Counted from the stretch's first letter, positions 29,460 through 38,700 are shown. The stretch is 64,000 bases of DNA from Rhizobium sp. CFBP 8762 (GCF_014841565.1 NZ_JACYUD010000005.1:124001-188000); one strand, 5' to 3'. Made by a program: numbers and translations. The notes: generated by a model from the letters alone, not told the origin.

Positions 29460-29942
29460 ATGGTGGATGAGGATAGACGGAGAACTTTAGAAGCTGCGGC
29501 CATAGAAAGCGCAGATCAAGGCCTCAAGGGTCTGCTGCTGCTAAATGGTGGGGCTTGTGTTGCGTTACTCGCATTCGTTGGCAGCACTGCTACCAGCTCT
29601 TCCCTAAGACCTGAATTTGTGCCGTTGATTAACGTCGCCACCCATTCGCTAATTTGGTTTGCATCCGGCGCTGGACTGGCGGTTTTGGCCTGTATACCTG
29701 CCTACAAGGCAAATCAGTCGTACGCTAACCACCTTCATAATCCAACAAAGATCAAATGGTCGACAGGAGACCGATATGCCAGCGTGGCACTCGGTATAGC
29801 TATTTTTTCCCTATTCTGTTTCATAGTAGGTGTGGTTCAAATGGCGCTCTCACTAACAGACAGCGCAGCCGTCCCCACCATACCTCCGGTTATTACACGC
29901 CTCTTGAAGAGCATCATTGCCTTGATTTTCCCGTGGGTCTAA
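29460..29942 (+). CDS. Membrane protein of unknown function
   Basis: 160 residues. A short charged N-terminus (VDEDRRRTLEAAAIESADQG) is followed by spans at about 22-42, 58-82, 102-128 and a last hydrophobic stretch near the C-terminus. Related short membrane proteins, with the same start pattern of a charged helix and then LLLNGGACVALLAFVGS, are frequent in proteobacterial phages and islands, without known function. Its stop overlaps the convergent 75-residue gene by four bases. A holin or an immunity/effector membrane protein is possible, but the sequence does not decide. Confidence 0.6.
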   Translation: MVDEDRRRTLEAAAIESADQGLKGLLLLNGGACVALLAFVGSTATSSSLRPEFVPLINVATHSLIWFASGAGLAVLACIPAYKANQSYANHLHNPTKIKWSTGDRYASVALGIAIFSLFCFIVGVVQMALSLTDSAAVPTIPPVITRLLKSIIALIFPWV

Positions 29943-30166
29943 GTCGAATTTCCACAACTGCGTACAGCGCGTTCAAGAGCGCTATGGGTTCCGCTTGCCA
30001 ACCGTTCAGCCAGGCGAATGCAATGGGCTATGTTCCCGCTCAATTGTGAGGCGGCACCCCCGGCTTCTTCAAGATTGGCAATCGCGAACTGGCACACCTC
30101 CAAGAGAGCCAGCGTTTCATAGGACCGCTCAAGGTCCTGATTGGTGACTGTCGTTTCGTTGTTCAA
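29939..30166 (-). CDS. Small protein of unknown function, last gene of the operator-controlled operon
   Basis: 75 residues, helical, soluble. No family recognised. Its start overlaps the stop of the 279-residue gene (ATGA), so it is translationally coupled to it. Third gene of the minus-strand operon that starts at 31377, divergent from the repressor. Confidence 0.6.
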   Translation of the reverse strand: MNNETTVTNQDLERSYETLALLEVCQFAIANLEEAGGAASQLSGNIAHCIRLAERLASGTHSALERAVRSCGNST

Positions 30167-31002
30167 GCCTGATCCTCCTGATGTAGCCTGTTGACCACGC
30201 TTCGAACCGGCGTCAAGATTTCAATGACGTGTGCGACAGCATTGCTCAAAGAGCGTATGTCGCTATCCGAGGGGCCGCCGTCCGTGTTCACTGCCAGCCA
30301 AGTCATTTGAAGCAGGTCGATAGCCAAATCCATCTTGTCTATGGCCGGGTCTGAGACGACGGGCGCCGCAACAACGGGCTGGGCACCAACTGGCTGCGCA
30401 ACAGGTGGATTGGCGAGGCTGTCAATCACCATGTTCAGATAGTTCCTCGACAGCTTACCATTGTAGGCTGTCTGGATATGGCGCGCTTTCAACTGCACTT
30501 CATCCATCGTCCGGCATTGCCACCGTAGAATGGCTTCATCTGCATCGCTTTCCAACGCGCTAAGACGGTCGAACTCATCGTGGAGCTGTTCCAGGCCCGA
30601 TGATGCTTCCCACGCTGCATATGCGCCTTGCCGTTCGGCCAACAACTCGTGGGCATGTTTGCGCCAGCCGTTGAGAACTTTCAGCCGTTCAAGGTAGTGG
30701 GCTGCGGGCCGGTCCGAGGTCAACTCGCTTAGATTGTGAACTTCGGTATCAAAATGTTCGTCGATTGCCGATGCCGTGTTGAACGACATACCCGCCCGAA
30801 ATTTGCGGGGGTCAACCTCTGACAGGGTTACGCAAGCCATCGGCGGCGCATCGGGCTGATTGCCGAGGTGCGTAATCTGTGCATCCATTGCGAGGATGCT
30901 TTGCCGAATGGGCGCGTGGTATGCGACCAACTCAGCAAGCGAACTCCCAACAGGGTATTTTCCGGGTATGCCTTCGGCGGCTGCCTGAACAACGTTCGAC
31001 AT
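30163..31002 (-). CDS. Protein of unknown function in the repressor-linked operon
   Basis: 279 residues, helical, with no transmembrane segment or enzyme motif that I recognise. A linker of proline, alanine and valine (PPVAQPVGAQPVVAAPVVS, around residue 200) separates two helical parts. The C-terminal part resembles in composition the small coupled protein encoded next (both acidic helices). Located between the 110-residue gene and the 75-residue gene in one operon. Function unknown. Confidence 0.6.
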   Translation of the reverse strand: MSNVVQAAAEGIPGKYPVGSSLAELVAYHAPIRQSILAMDAQITHLGNQPDAPPMACVTLSEVDPRKFRAGMSFNTASAIDEHFDTEVHNLSELTSDRPAAHYLERLKVLNGWRKHAHELLAERQGAYAAWEASSGLEQLHDEFDRLSALESDADEAILRWQCRTMDEVQLKARHIQTAYNGKLSRNYLNMVIDSLANPPVAQPVGAQPVVAAPVVSDPAIDKMDLAIDLLQMTWLAVNTDGGPSDSDIRSLSNAVAHVIEILTPVRSVVNRLHQEDQA

Positions 31003-31044
31003 CGGGTATTCTCCAATCTGGGATAGGTATAGGCGGGCCGGGGG

Positions 31045-31377
31045 TCAGGCCGCTTGCGATATTAGGGTTTCGATTTCCTGTTCCAACGCGGCCCGGCGGT
31101 CGGTGGCGCGGTAACGGAACGACAGGTATTGAACTTCAATCAGCGCGGCTTGCAGGTCGCGTAGTGTGTTGCCCCGCGGGCCCGCCATGATGATTGCCAG
31201 CTTTGCAGCCTTTGCGGCGGCTTCCACAGCTTCCTTTGCCTCACGCCATGCGATGCGCAGGCAGCGGGAGAACGAACCATCGATAAGGCCGCGCTTGAAC
31301 TGGATCGGGGAGTACCGCTCATGGATGTTACGATAGTGTGCCCATGCTGATTTCATGATCTGGGAGAGGTTGAACAT
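31045..31377 (-). CDS. Small protein of unknown function, first gene of the operator-controlled operon
   Basis: 110 residues, basic to neutral, mostly helical with an alanine-rich stretch (EAVEAAAKAAKLAIIMAG, residues 49-66). GAGG lies eight bases before the ATG at 31377. It is transcribed away from the repressor gene across the operator array at 31393-31466, the position of an early phage gene. No family recognised. Confidence 0.6.
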   Translation of the reverse strand: MFNLSQIMKSAWAHYRNIHERYSPIQFKRGLIDGSFSRCLRIAWREAKEAVEAAAKAAKLAIIMAGPRGNTLRDLQAALIEVQYLSFRYRATDRRAALEQEIETLISQAA

Positions 31378-31392
31378 TGGTGATCCTCAAAA

Positions 31393-31466
31393 CAACGATT
31401 ATCGTCAATATTCAACGTTTATCATTTGTTAACGCTCTTGGTCAACGGTTATCGTTGAATATTGAC
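31393..31466. promoter_or_regulatory. Operator array between divergent repressor and early operon
   Basis: Three copies of a palindromic 15-mer: CAACGATTATCGTCA at 31393, CAACGTTTATCATTT at 31413 and CAACGGTTATCGTTG at 31443, starting 20 and then 30 bp apart, that is on one face of the helix. In addition GTCAATATTCAACG (31404) is exactly inverted at 31453-31466. The layout matches a phage-type switch bound by the adjacent XRE protein. Confidence 0.8.
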
Positions 31467-31496
31467 AATTTTTGTTTCAGGGTCTATCCAGAGTTC

Positions 31497-31739
31497 ATGA
31501 TTACACCCGCACAATGCAGAGCCGCGCGCGGCCTCACCGAATGGTCACAAGAACAACTGGCGCAAGCTTCACACTTGGGCCTGTCAACAATCCGCGATTT
31601 TGAAAAAGGCAGACGGATACCGGCCTACAACAATCTCCAAGCGATTATGCTCGCTCTCGAAAAGGCTGGCGTGGTATTTCAGGGAGATAGCGAGATGATA
31701 GAAGGCGGCCCAGGCGTAAGGCTGGCAAAGAATGGATAA
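31497..31739 (+). CDS. XRE-family repressor of the element
   Basis: 80 residues, essentially a single helix-turn-helix domain (CRAARGLTEWSQEQLAQASH followed by LGLSTIRDFEKGRRIPAYNN). I chose the ATG at 31497 (MITPAQCRAARG); the open frame upstream runs through the operator array. This type, with an IRDFEKGRR helix and a C-terminal IMLALEKAGVVFQ, is common in rhizobial prophages. It most likely represses the divergent operon and itself through the three sites upstream. Confidence 0.85.
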   Translation: MITPAQCRAARGLTEWSQEQLAQASHLGLSTIRDFEKGRRIPAYNNLQAIMLALEKAGVVFQGDSEMIEGGPGVRLAKNG

Positions 31740-31890
31740 GCCTGGCACGGAAAGGCGCTGGCTTTTTGCGATAGATCGGGCAGGGGCTAAACTTGCCAAT
31801 CGAGTTCAGATTGCACTCACATCGCCTCTTCTTGATAATTTCAACATTGCGATGATGGCCGGGATCGCTGTTACTTGGTAAATCAGATTT

Positions 31891-32658
31891 ATGACACGCT
31901 CTATACCAGACTGGTTTAAGATCAACGAGGAAGCCACATCGCAGATCATGATGCGCATCTCCGCCTCCGTGACGGCCAGCGACATGGTGCTGCAAGTGAG
32001 GTCGTCATCGATGCTGGCTTACTGGTTCGTTCTTGACACGCTGTTGCTGGCAAATCAGGCAAACCGTGATGGAATGCACGCCAATGCTCTCGCCCTGACG
32101 CGGCAATGCGTAGAGGCAATCAGTGTCATTGAACTAGGTGTATGTGGACACCCGGATGCCGAGGCGGCGTTGCTTAGATGGGAATCGGATGGCTTGACGC
32201 CGGGCAAACTGCGCGTGTGGTTGCAAGCGAATCTGTGGTCGAATTACGGATCCGGTCTCTGGAACGAGCCATGGTCAACATTCATGCGGGAGTTCGCTGG
32301 CGCGGTTCAACCTTATGCGCATTACAGTCGCGGCCTCGCGCAATGGCAGCTTCGCCTGCACCGCTTGTCCGATACGAACGAGCCTGGCGCGGATATGCAC
32401 GCGGTCATCGAGATGCGGCCACGTGCATACGATGAGCAGAAGGCGACCCGCATCACGCTCTTCCATGCCTTGCTTGCCTATGTGCTTGGCCGGATTTGGC
32501 TGGCAGCGAATCCAAGAGACGTGGAATTTGGCGTGCTGATGGCGCGGCTGGGTACTGCGCTCGGCAAGTCACGCTACCTTGACGGACATGAGACCAACTG
32601 GGGTCAGCAGTTCTGGGCGACGGTTTGGGAGAGGGGCGGAGGGACCGTCTTGGAATAG
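31891..32658 (+). CDS. Protein of unknown function
   Basis: 255 residues, predicted soluble and helical. No known domain seen. Tryptophan-rich (LAQWQLRLHRL, WAAT-like end in QQFWATVWERGGG), with conserved-looking segments ALALTRQCVEAISVIELGV and HALLAYVLGRIWLAANPRD. It lies downstream of the repressor on the same strand, separated by 151 bp, and codon use is similar to core genes. Cargo gene of unknown role. Confidence 0.6.
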   Translation: MTRSIPDWFKINEEATSQIMMRISASVTASDMVLQVRSSSMLAYWFVLDTLLLANQANRDGMHANALALTRQCVEAISVIELGVCGHPDAEAALLRWESDGLTPGKLRVWLQANLWSNYGSGLWNEPWSTFMREFAGAVQPYAHYSRGLAQWQLRLHRLSDTNEPGADMHAVIEMRPRAYDEQKATRITLFHALLAYVLGRIWLAANPRDVEFGVLMARLGTALGKSRYLDGHETNWGQQFWATVWERGGGTVLE

Positions 32659-33184
32659 CGTCCTGTCGTCTCTGGCTATTAAACCTTGATGATTATCAGA
32701 TATCTCGCTCTCTTAAAACCTGTCCAAACGTGATGTACCTACTGTGCTCAATATGAGTCCAGCGCACTACCGGAATGTCGGTAGTTTGTGTTATCATCTC
32801 AGAAACCACAATTAATTGGAATGCAGATTTCGCCCCTTTTTACGGATACGGGAGATTACCCCCCGTCACGCTACGTTCAACTTACGCCAACGACGGAAGC
32901 GGCGAGCTCAGTTGCTGTTACAGCAATGTAGGTAGCTTTAGCTTTATTGTGGGATCTCCTCATTGATCAAACGCTATGTTCAAACTTGGACGCATCTGCA
33001 TACCCCTTGAGGTATACGCAGATCGTAACAACGGAATGAGTTGGAGAAAGGTACGCTTAGTTTCGAGGCCATTTCAAATAAGCAGCCTTTTCCTGATTTT
33101 GGGAGGTAGACCCAATAGAAAATTAGGACGGATGGCTTTTTCTGTACACCAGTGAAGGATACCGTTTTAGCTTTCGCCCTGCGC
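32659..33184. other. AT-rich 526-bp gap without a convincing gene
   Basis: Between the unknown gene and the 3' end of the DarT-like gene. A 63-codon open frame at 32775-32966 on the plus strand has no ribosome-binding site and no protein-like composition, so I do not call it. No repeats or tRNA seen. It may be debris from a recombination that brought in the toxin module. Confidence 0.5.
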
Positions 33185-34168
33185 CTAGAAAAGCGGGGCG
33201 TCCATCATTAGGTCGTTTATATAGGCCAAATGGCCCTCCAGCATTATCTGGACGGTATATCTACCGGGCTTCAAATCGCAAGCATGTCTCCAGTGCAGAC
33301 TTGTGGGCGGTATAGGCGGGAAATCGCCCTTTATGAAAGCGGCAACCTGCTGGCCTTTCGCATCCGTGACGCGGAGGTCAATGGCGACTGTACCGCCGTC
33401 TAAGCGCGGGTTCAGTTGAAAAATTACGCCGTTGCTGATTAATCGTACGGTCTCCACGAAAGTGTATTCTCGCTGAAATACTTTTAAGTCGTCGGACACT
33501 ATGATCCGTGGTGCCCAATCAATTCGGGAACCACGTAGATGATAGAGAAGGGTTTCACGTTCAGCGTTCGAACGACAATAAATCCATTGAAGGGTTTCGT
33601 TCAGCGGCATCGGTGACGATGCTAATACTTCCGCGCACCGATGTTGGATGATTGACATGTCGTGGCTGGTTCCGCCGACATGGTAAACTTTATCGAAAGG
33701 GATGGAGGAAAAAAATTGATGGGTATCGGTGTGTGCCGCACCACCCGTCTGCATGTTCCTATCACTGAAATGAGTGCCAGCGCGCGTCAATATAGCTTTA
33801 GCATCAAGAACAAACATTACCAAAAAAGGCGCATGCGATTGGTCGCCGTACTTTGCCTCTCCGGCTTTTCGTATGCCTTCAATGCGATACTGGGTGGGCG
33901 TGCAGGGCCTAAAATACATCCTTACGAACGCATGAGCCTCTTGGCGAGCGTCAATTACGCCGGGTGCAGCTACGTCGAGTGGATGCGGGTTGTTCGGATC
34001 ATTACGAGAACGCAATTGACCGGATAAAAGTATTTCCACTGCATTTTGCAGCGGACTATGGTGGAAGAGGTAAGTCGGCCATTTATGCCGGTACGAATTG
34101 TAGGACTTCCCAAGCGTTTCCGCCCATGTCGCTATATGCGCCTGCACGTGTTGCCGGCTTAGTGCCAT
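33185..34168 (-). CDS. DarT-like DNA ADP-ribosyltransferase toxin with extra C-terminal domain
   Basis: 327 residues. Residues about 30-215 show the DarT (DUF4433) pattern: YLFHHSPLQNAVEILLSGQL (NAD-binding side, His36/37), FVRMYFRPCTPTQYRIEG, FLVMFVLDAKAIL with THFSDRN, and HRCAEVLASSPMPL, where Glu180 fits the catalytic Glu and Arg177 the adjacent Arg. DarT enzymes ADP-ribosylate thymidine in ssDNA and block replication. Residues about 225-327 form an added beta-rich domain (VIFQLNPRLDGGTVAIDLRV onward) absent from classical DarT of about 210 residues. GGAG precedes the ATG at 34168. The start overlaps the macrodomain gene by 10 bp, so they are co-translated. Identification is by remembered motifs. 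Confidence 0.78.
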   Translation of the reverse strand: MALSRQHVQAHIATWAETLGKSYNSYRHKWPTYLFHHSPLQNAVEILLSGQLRSRNDPNNPHPLDVAAPGVIDARQEAHAFVRMYFRPCTPTQYRIEGIRKAGEAKYGDQSHAPFLVMFVLDAKAILTRAGTHFSDRNMQTGGAAHTDTHQFFSSIPFDKVYHVGGTSHDMSIIQHRCAEVLASSPMPLNETLQWIYCRSNAERETLLYHLRGSRIDWAPRIIVSDDLKVFQREYTFVETVRLISNGVIFQLNPRLDGGTVAIDLRVTDAKGQQVAAFIKGDFPPIPPTSLHWRHACDLKPGRYTVQIMLEGHLAYINDLMMDAPLF

Positions 34169-35061
34169 GACAGCTCCATTTGCCCCGATCGGGGTTGGGG
34201 CGTTATTGATGTGCTTCTGTTTCCAGGAGTGAGCTCGACTGCGAGTTCGGGCGCGCTTTCGTCTGGACGACGAATTTCAATGGGCCTTACTTGTGGCAGG
34301 ACGCTAAACAACGACAAAAGCGGGCTACCTTCAGTTGGCTCTCCAAGATTATCTTTGGTCAAAAGCCCTTTAACCAAACGAATCCATGCACTTCGCAGGT
34401 CATCACGCTCGAAAGTCAAAGACGCATAGTCAGTGTCAATTCTTAGATTTTCGTCAACGATGTGAGCTTGTATCTGTTTCTCAGTCACCAAATCGATCAA
34501 GTTGTCGCCAGACAAATCGACGGCACGGGTGATATCCGCAAGAAAGCTTTCGAATGACAGTTCTCGCTTAGTAGTTTTCAGACTACTTGCGACGCTTTCT
34601 AAATGTTCCGGCAGGCCGACATCGACCGTGTAATCATGAATGTAGATATTGATCGGCAACGGTTTAAGGTATCGCTCCATCAATGGGCGAACATCTTCCC
34701 AATCGAGACCACCATTTCCGCACCCCAGGCGCGGAAATGAAATATCCTCAATTCCAACATCTGCGTAGGAGGCTGCAAATTTTTTGAGGCCAGCCTCAAC
34801 CCATTCCAGTTTAGATGGACTTTTCCATTGAATTTTAGTTGGGAAGTTCAAAGCCAGGTAATCTTCGCCACGCCACAACCAAAGTTTTCCCGGAGCGAGC
34901 AGCTTTTGATCGCACAGCCGCTTGTAGGCATCGAACATATCGGGATCGCGCTGTTTGAACTCCTTTGCAATTCCCTTCCCCATTACTCCAACGCAATTCA
35001 CTGTATTTACAAGAGTTTGCGCTGGGGATGAAAATAGGTCAGTGCGTCGATAAACCAGCAT
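34159..35061 (-). CDS. DarG-like macrodomain antitoxin with divergent C-terminal half
   Basis: 300 residues. Residues 1-145 are a macrodomain of the DarG kind: VNTVNCVGVMGKGIAKEFK (ADP-ribose binding, residue 18 onward), LNFPTKIQWKSPSKLEWVEA with the DarG-type lysine near residue 76, and FPRLGCGNGGLDW (109-121). DarG removes ADP-ribose from DNA and binds the toxin. Residues 150-300 are acidic and do not resemble a family I know; in classical DarG the second half mimics DNA. I chose the ATG at 35061, with a run of six G's seven bases upstream. First gene of the pair, overlapping the toxin start. Confidence 0.83.
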   Translation of the reverse strand: MLVYRRTDLFSSPAQTLVNTVNCVGVMGKGIAKEFKQRDPDMFDAYKRLCDQKLLAPGKLWLWRGEDYLALNFPTKIQWKSPSKLEWVEAGLKKFAASYADVGIEDISFPRLGCGNGGLDWEDVRPLMERYLKPLPINIYIHDYTVDVGLPEHLESVASSLKTTKRELSFESFLADITRAVDLSGDNLIDLVTEKQIQAHIVDENLRIDTDYASLTFERDDLRSAWIRLVKGLLTKDNLGEPTEGSPLLSLFSVLPQVRPIEIRRPDESAPELAVELTPGNRSTSITPQPRSGQMELSWH

Positions 35062-35371
35062 GATCATACCCCCCTGTTTTGTTTGGTATATCCCCGAATT
35101 CGCTTCGAGAATAAAATGAGAACATAGGCATTTCCGCTACTCTTTTCCATCCCTGACTTTGGCTTAGATTAAAAAAACGCCTAGGTAGAGGTGGCGCTTT
35201 GACCATGATTTCAATTTTTAGGCATCGCTTTTTCGAGTGAGGGTCAAGATGCCCAGTCGCTTTTGTCTAGGTTTTGCACGGATTTTTGTTCTTACGAAGA
35301 TCAATTGCGCAGCGTATAACCAATTGCCGTTATGAGACTAAAGCGATGAATCCGCGCTTTCTTGACCACCT
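35062..35371. other. AT-rich promoter region of the DarTG-like pair
   Basis: 310 bp between the macrodomain gene and the 123-residue gene, which run in the same direction. It is visibly more AT-rich than the core and holds no gene that I can support. It probably contains the promoter of the toxin-antitoxin operon (AT-rich stretches near 35100-35130), but I cannot assign -35 and -10 boxes with confidence. Confidence 0.5.
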
Positions 35372-35743
35372 TCACTGCAACGGGGGCGGGCGGGCGTTGT
35401 CGAAAAACCGGCGCTCGTTCAGAGTTACGCCGGACGCCAGTTCCATGAACGTACCAGCGGACTCAACCACCAAAATGAGGTGGTTTGCGATAGTCCTCAC
35501 CTTGTCCGGGTTTCCTGCGCATTCGAATAGCGCATACCCGAGTGAGACAGCCAAAGCTTGAAGCGTCGTTGCATCGTCGGCGGTAACATAGTCGCCGGGT
35601 AATCCGGCAATGATGCTGGAAAACTGATGTAGTGCGGACGGGTTTACGAAGCCTTCCGGCGTATGCATTCGCGATGCAAGTGCCATCAGTTCATCCGTGA
35701 TGGTAACCGATTGTTCCATGTATTCTGGGTCGATGTCACTCAT
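35372..35743 (-). CDS. Phage protein of unknown function, downstream of the ejection-protein genes
   Basis: 123 residues, helical and acidic, no family recognised. The start overlaps the stop of the 1005-residue gene (ATGA), so it belongs to the late operon. It ends in a proline-rich tail. A chaperone or assembly role for the virion proteins would fit its position but is inference. Confidence 0.6.
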   Translation of the reverse strand: MSDIDPEYMEQSVTITDELMALASRMHTPEGFVNPSALHQFSSIIAGLPGDYVTADDATTLQALAVSLGYALFECAGNPDKVRTIANHLILVVESAGTFMELASGVTLNERRFFDNARPPPLQ

Positions 35744-38700
35744 TTGGTTCTCTCCGCCAGTCCGCCAAGGAAGGTACGGCTGGTCTTTGGTGGCGTTACG
35801 GTAATTTCAAGCGGCTTGCGCTTTTCCTGCCCTATCTCACGCGGCGCTGTGGCGACGCCAGCCGATGGAATGACTGAATGCCGGTACATTCCGCCGAGGT
35901 AGGACGCTACGCCCTCATCAGGCCGCACAGGCACCTTCTGCAAGAGAACCTTGGCCCGTTGCGGGTTTAGCAGTGCATCGGCCACCAAGTCGTTGACCGT
36001 TTCGATACCGGTCTCGCGCATGCCCCCGATTGCCTTGCTACCCATTGCGCCCGCAGCGGCCCCAATCATGCCTCCGCCCGCACTTCCGAGACCTGCACCT
36101 ACCGCAAGCAGTATTTTGCTGAAAACGGTCCCTACACGGTCGCCCTTCTGGATTTTGAGCGTGTCCTGAGCCGTGTTCGACTGGCCGGGTATCTTGACTG
36201 CCGATATCGATCGGTTGGCGCGTTGCAAGTCCGCTGCGACCGCTTCCATGACCCCGATTTCCTCCGGTGAGAAGCCAGCCGCCGACAGCGCCGGGCGGTT
36301 GTTCTTAACAAACGTTTGGAACTGGTCGGACTTGATTTGAGCCTGTCCGCTTGTTGCCGCTTCGGTATTGCCAACAAAACGGCTGGTGATGTGATCGACA
36401 ACCGCCTTGCGCAAACCCTTCATGGCTTCGGGATCATTACCCACGGCACGGCGGACGTTTGCCATCTCGCGGACCGAGTCCTGCCGCTGGAAAATCCCGC
36501 CGATGGTGCGGGTCACGTCCTGCGGATCGGACAGGTTCATGAGCGCGCCAAGACGACTCCGATTAGCATCGTCAACCACGGCCTTTTGACGAGCTGCGAC
36601 CTCACCAAGCGAGCGCGACACCTGCGCCGCATCGGAAAACCGCCTGTCGAGCTCGGGGAAGGCCCGTAGAGCGTCGGCATGGCTGCGGCGGAAGCTTTCC
36701 ACCTTGGCCGGGTTAAGCGTGCCGTTGGGCTCCATAGCCGTGTTGCGAAGGCGGTCAACGGCATAGTCTTGCAACTGCTGCATGGCGGCTTCATCACCAA
36801 CGGCCGCCCGGTAATCCGTGATTGCGTCTGCACTCTTGGCCCCGGGGTAGAACACCCGGCCCGGAACGTTTGCAGATGCCATGTCATAGGGCGACACGGT
36901 AGACGGGCGCTTACGCATGGGCCCGAGCGTCTTGTTGTCGAAACGATTGGCAATGTCGAGTGTTGCGTCTCGTGCTTCGCCTAGTCGGCCTGCGGCTCCG
37001 GCGTCGAAGTTTGGGAGGATAGATGGTTCCGATATTCCCGGATTGCCCGCAGGTAAGCCAGATCCCCGCGCTGTTTTGCCTGTTGCTCCGCGTACGCCAG
37101 AAATGGCAGACGATCCGGTTCGGCCATATCCGCCAGAACTCGTTCCACTGTCCGTATTCCCTGCGACCGCTTGTCGTTCGCCATACCAGCCACTAACATC
37201 CCGCTGCATGTTTGCCATTAGGGTGTCGTCGTAAGACATCTCACCCCGAGCGACGGCCTGGGTCTCAAATTCGATCTTCCCGGCCACTGCTGCCTGAATA
37301 TCGTTTTCCACGGCGTTATTCAATTGCACAAGGCGACGATAGGCCGGGCTTTCACCGTTCGCAAGCCGTTCTTCCCGCATTCCAGCCTTCACACGCGATT
37401 GCAGCGCTGCGATTTCGCTGAACGGCATGACATCACCATACTGCGAAAGCACCTGATACATGGCCGCTTCCTCGCCCTCTATGGGCTTGGCAGACTTCGG
37501 CATGGTCCGAACGGTTTCAGTTGCATACTTGCGCGCGTTTGAGGCTGGCAGTGCAAGTGTGCCGTCTGGGTCCACTGCGCTCCACAGGCGCTGTTCTTCA
37601 AACTTCGCGGCCTTGCGGGCATCCTCAATGGATTGGCGCATGACATCGCCGGTCTGGCTGGGATTGGTTCCCTCGCCGAGGCCCCGAGCGCGTTCCTGTG
37701 CGCGTTCAAGCGTGGTGTTGTAGATGGTTTCGGCCCGATCCGTTACCGACTGCATGAACTGGCGTGCAGACGTTGCAACGCGCTCAGGCGCGCCGGTCGG
37801 CTGTACCGCTTCGACCGCACTGACACGTGCCATGTTTTGGTCTGCGCGCCGCTGGTTGAACAATTCGGGTGCGCGTGTCTGTGCTTCACGCTCCAAACCG
37901 CCGAGACCCATATCACCCGTCAACTGGAATGTCGTCGGCTGCGAACCAGCGACAAGATTTTCCGGCTGTTCGTTCAGAATGGATTTGGTCAAGTTCAGAT
38001 CGGTTGCGCCATCGGCAAGCTGCTGTCCGGCGAGACGTTCGCGGCCTGCATTGGTCATTGGGGCGGCGAAATCGGAAGCCAACCGGCCGACGCCACGCGC
38101 CGCAGCCGGAACCGATGCAGCAAGAGCACCGACGAAACTGCCGCCCATGCCGCCAGCAAGCCCAGCAACGGGCTTCCACGGCTCCGGTGCTGCTTCCATA
38201 GCCGCCGTCGCAGAAGCGCCTGACGCGCCTCCTACAACGGAATTTGCAACGGTTGAACCAATGCCTGCGCCGGTACCGAACAACTTGCCAGCTGCGTCAC
38301 CAACCCGAGGGGCAAGATTGAATGCTCCCGAACGCGCAAGACCGGATACAGCCGCTTCCGGTGCGACGGTATAGCCGACACCTTCGCCCAGGCCGCGTGC
38401 AACGCGCTCACCGGTGGTTGCTGCCGTGACATCTTTCGGTTCAGGCACACCAACAGCGCCGAACATGCCGGAAATGGATTCACTCCCTCCGAACGAGTCC
38501 GATGGGATGGTGGACAGGTCTGCACCGGTAGCGGCATTGATTCCGCGAATGCCCAGATTGATTGCCCCGCGTGCCAGATCAACCGGCGCGCCGAGCGTGT
38601 TGTAAATGCCCGAATTGAGACCGGCGGTCGCATTCAGGGCAATCCCGTCGCCTTGCTCTGGCTGGGGCGAGGCCAAGGCACGCCTTTCTAATTCCGCCTT

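Noticed and set aside
32775-32966. 63-codon open frame in the gap before the DarT-like gene
   Set aside because: No ribosome-binding site, no homology that I recognise and weak composition.
35274-35561. 95-codon plus-strand open frame near the late operon end
   Set aside because: Overlaps the coupled 123-residue minus-strand gene and has no ribosome-binding site.
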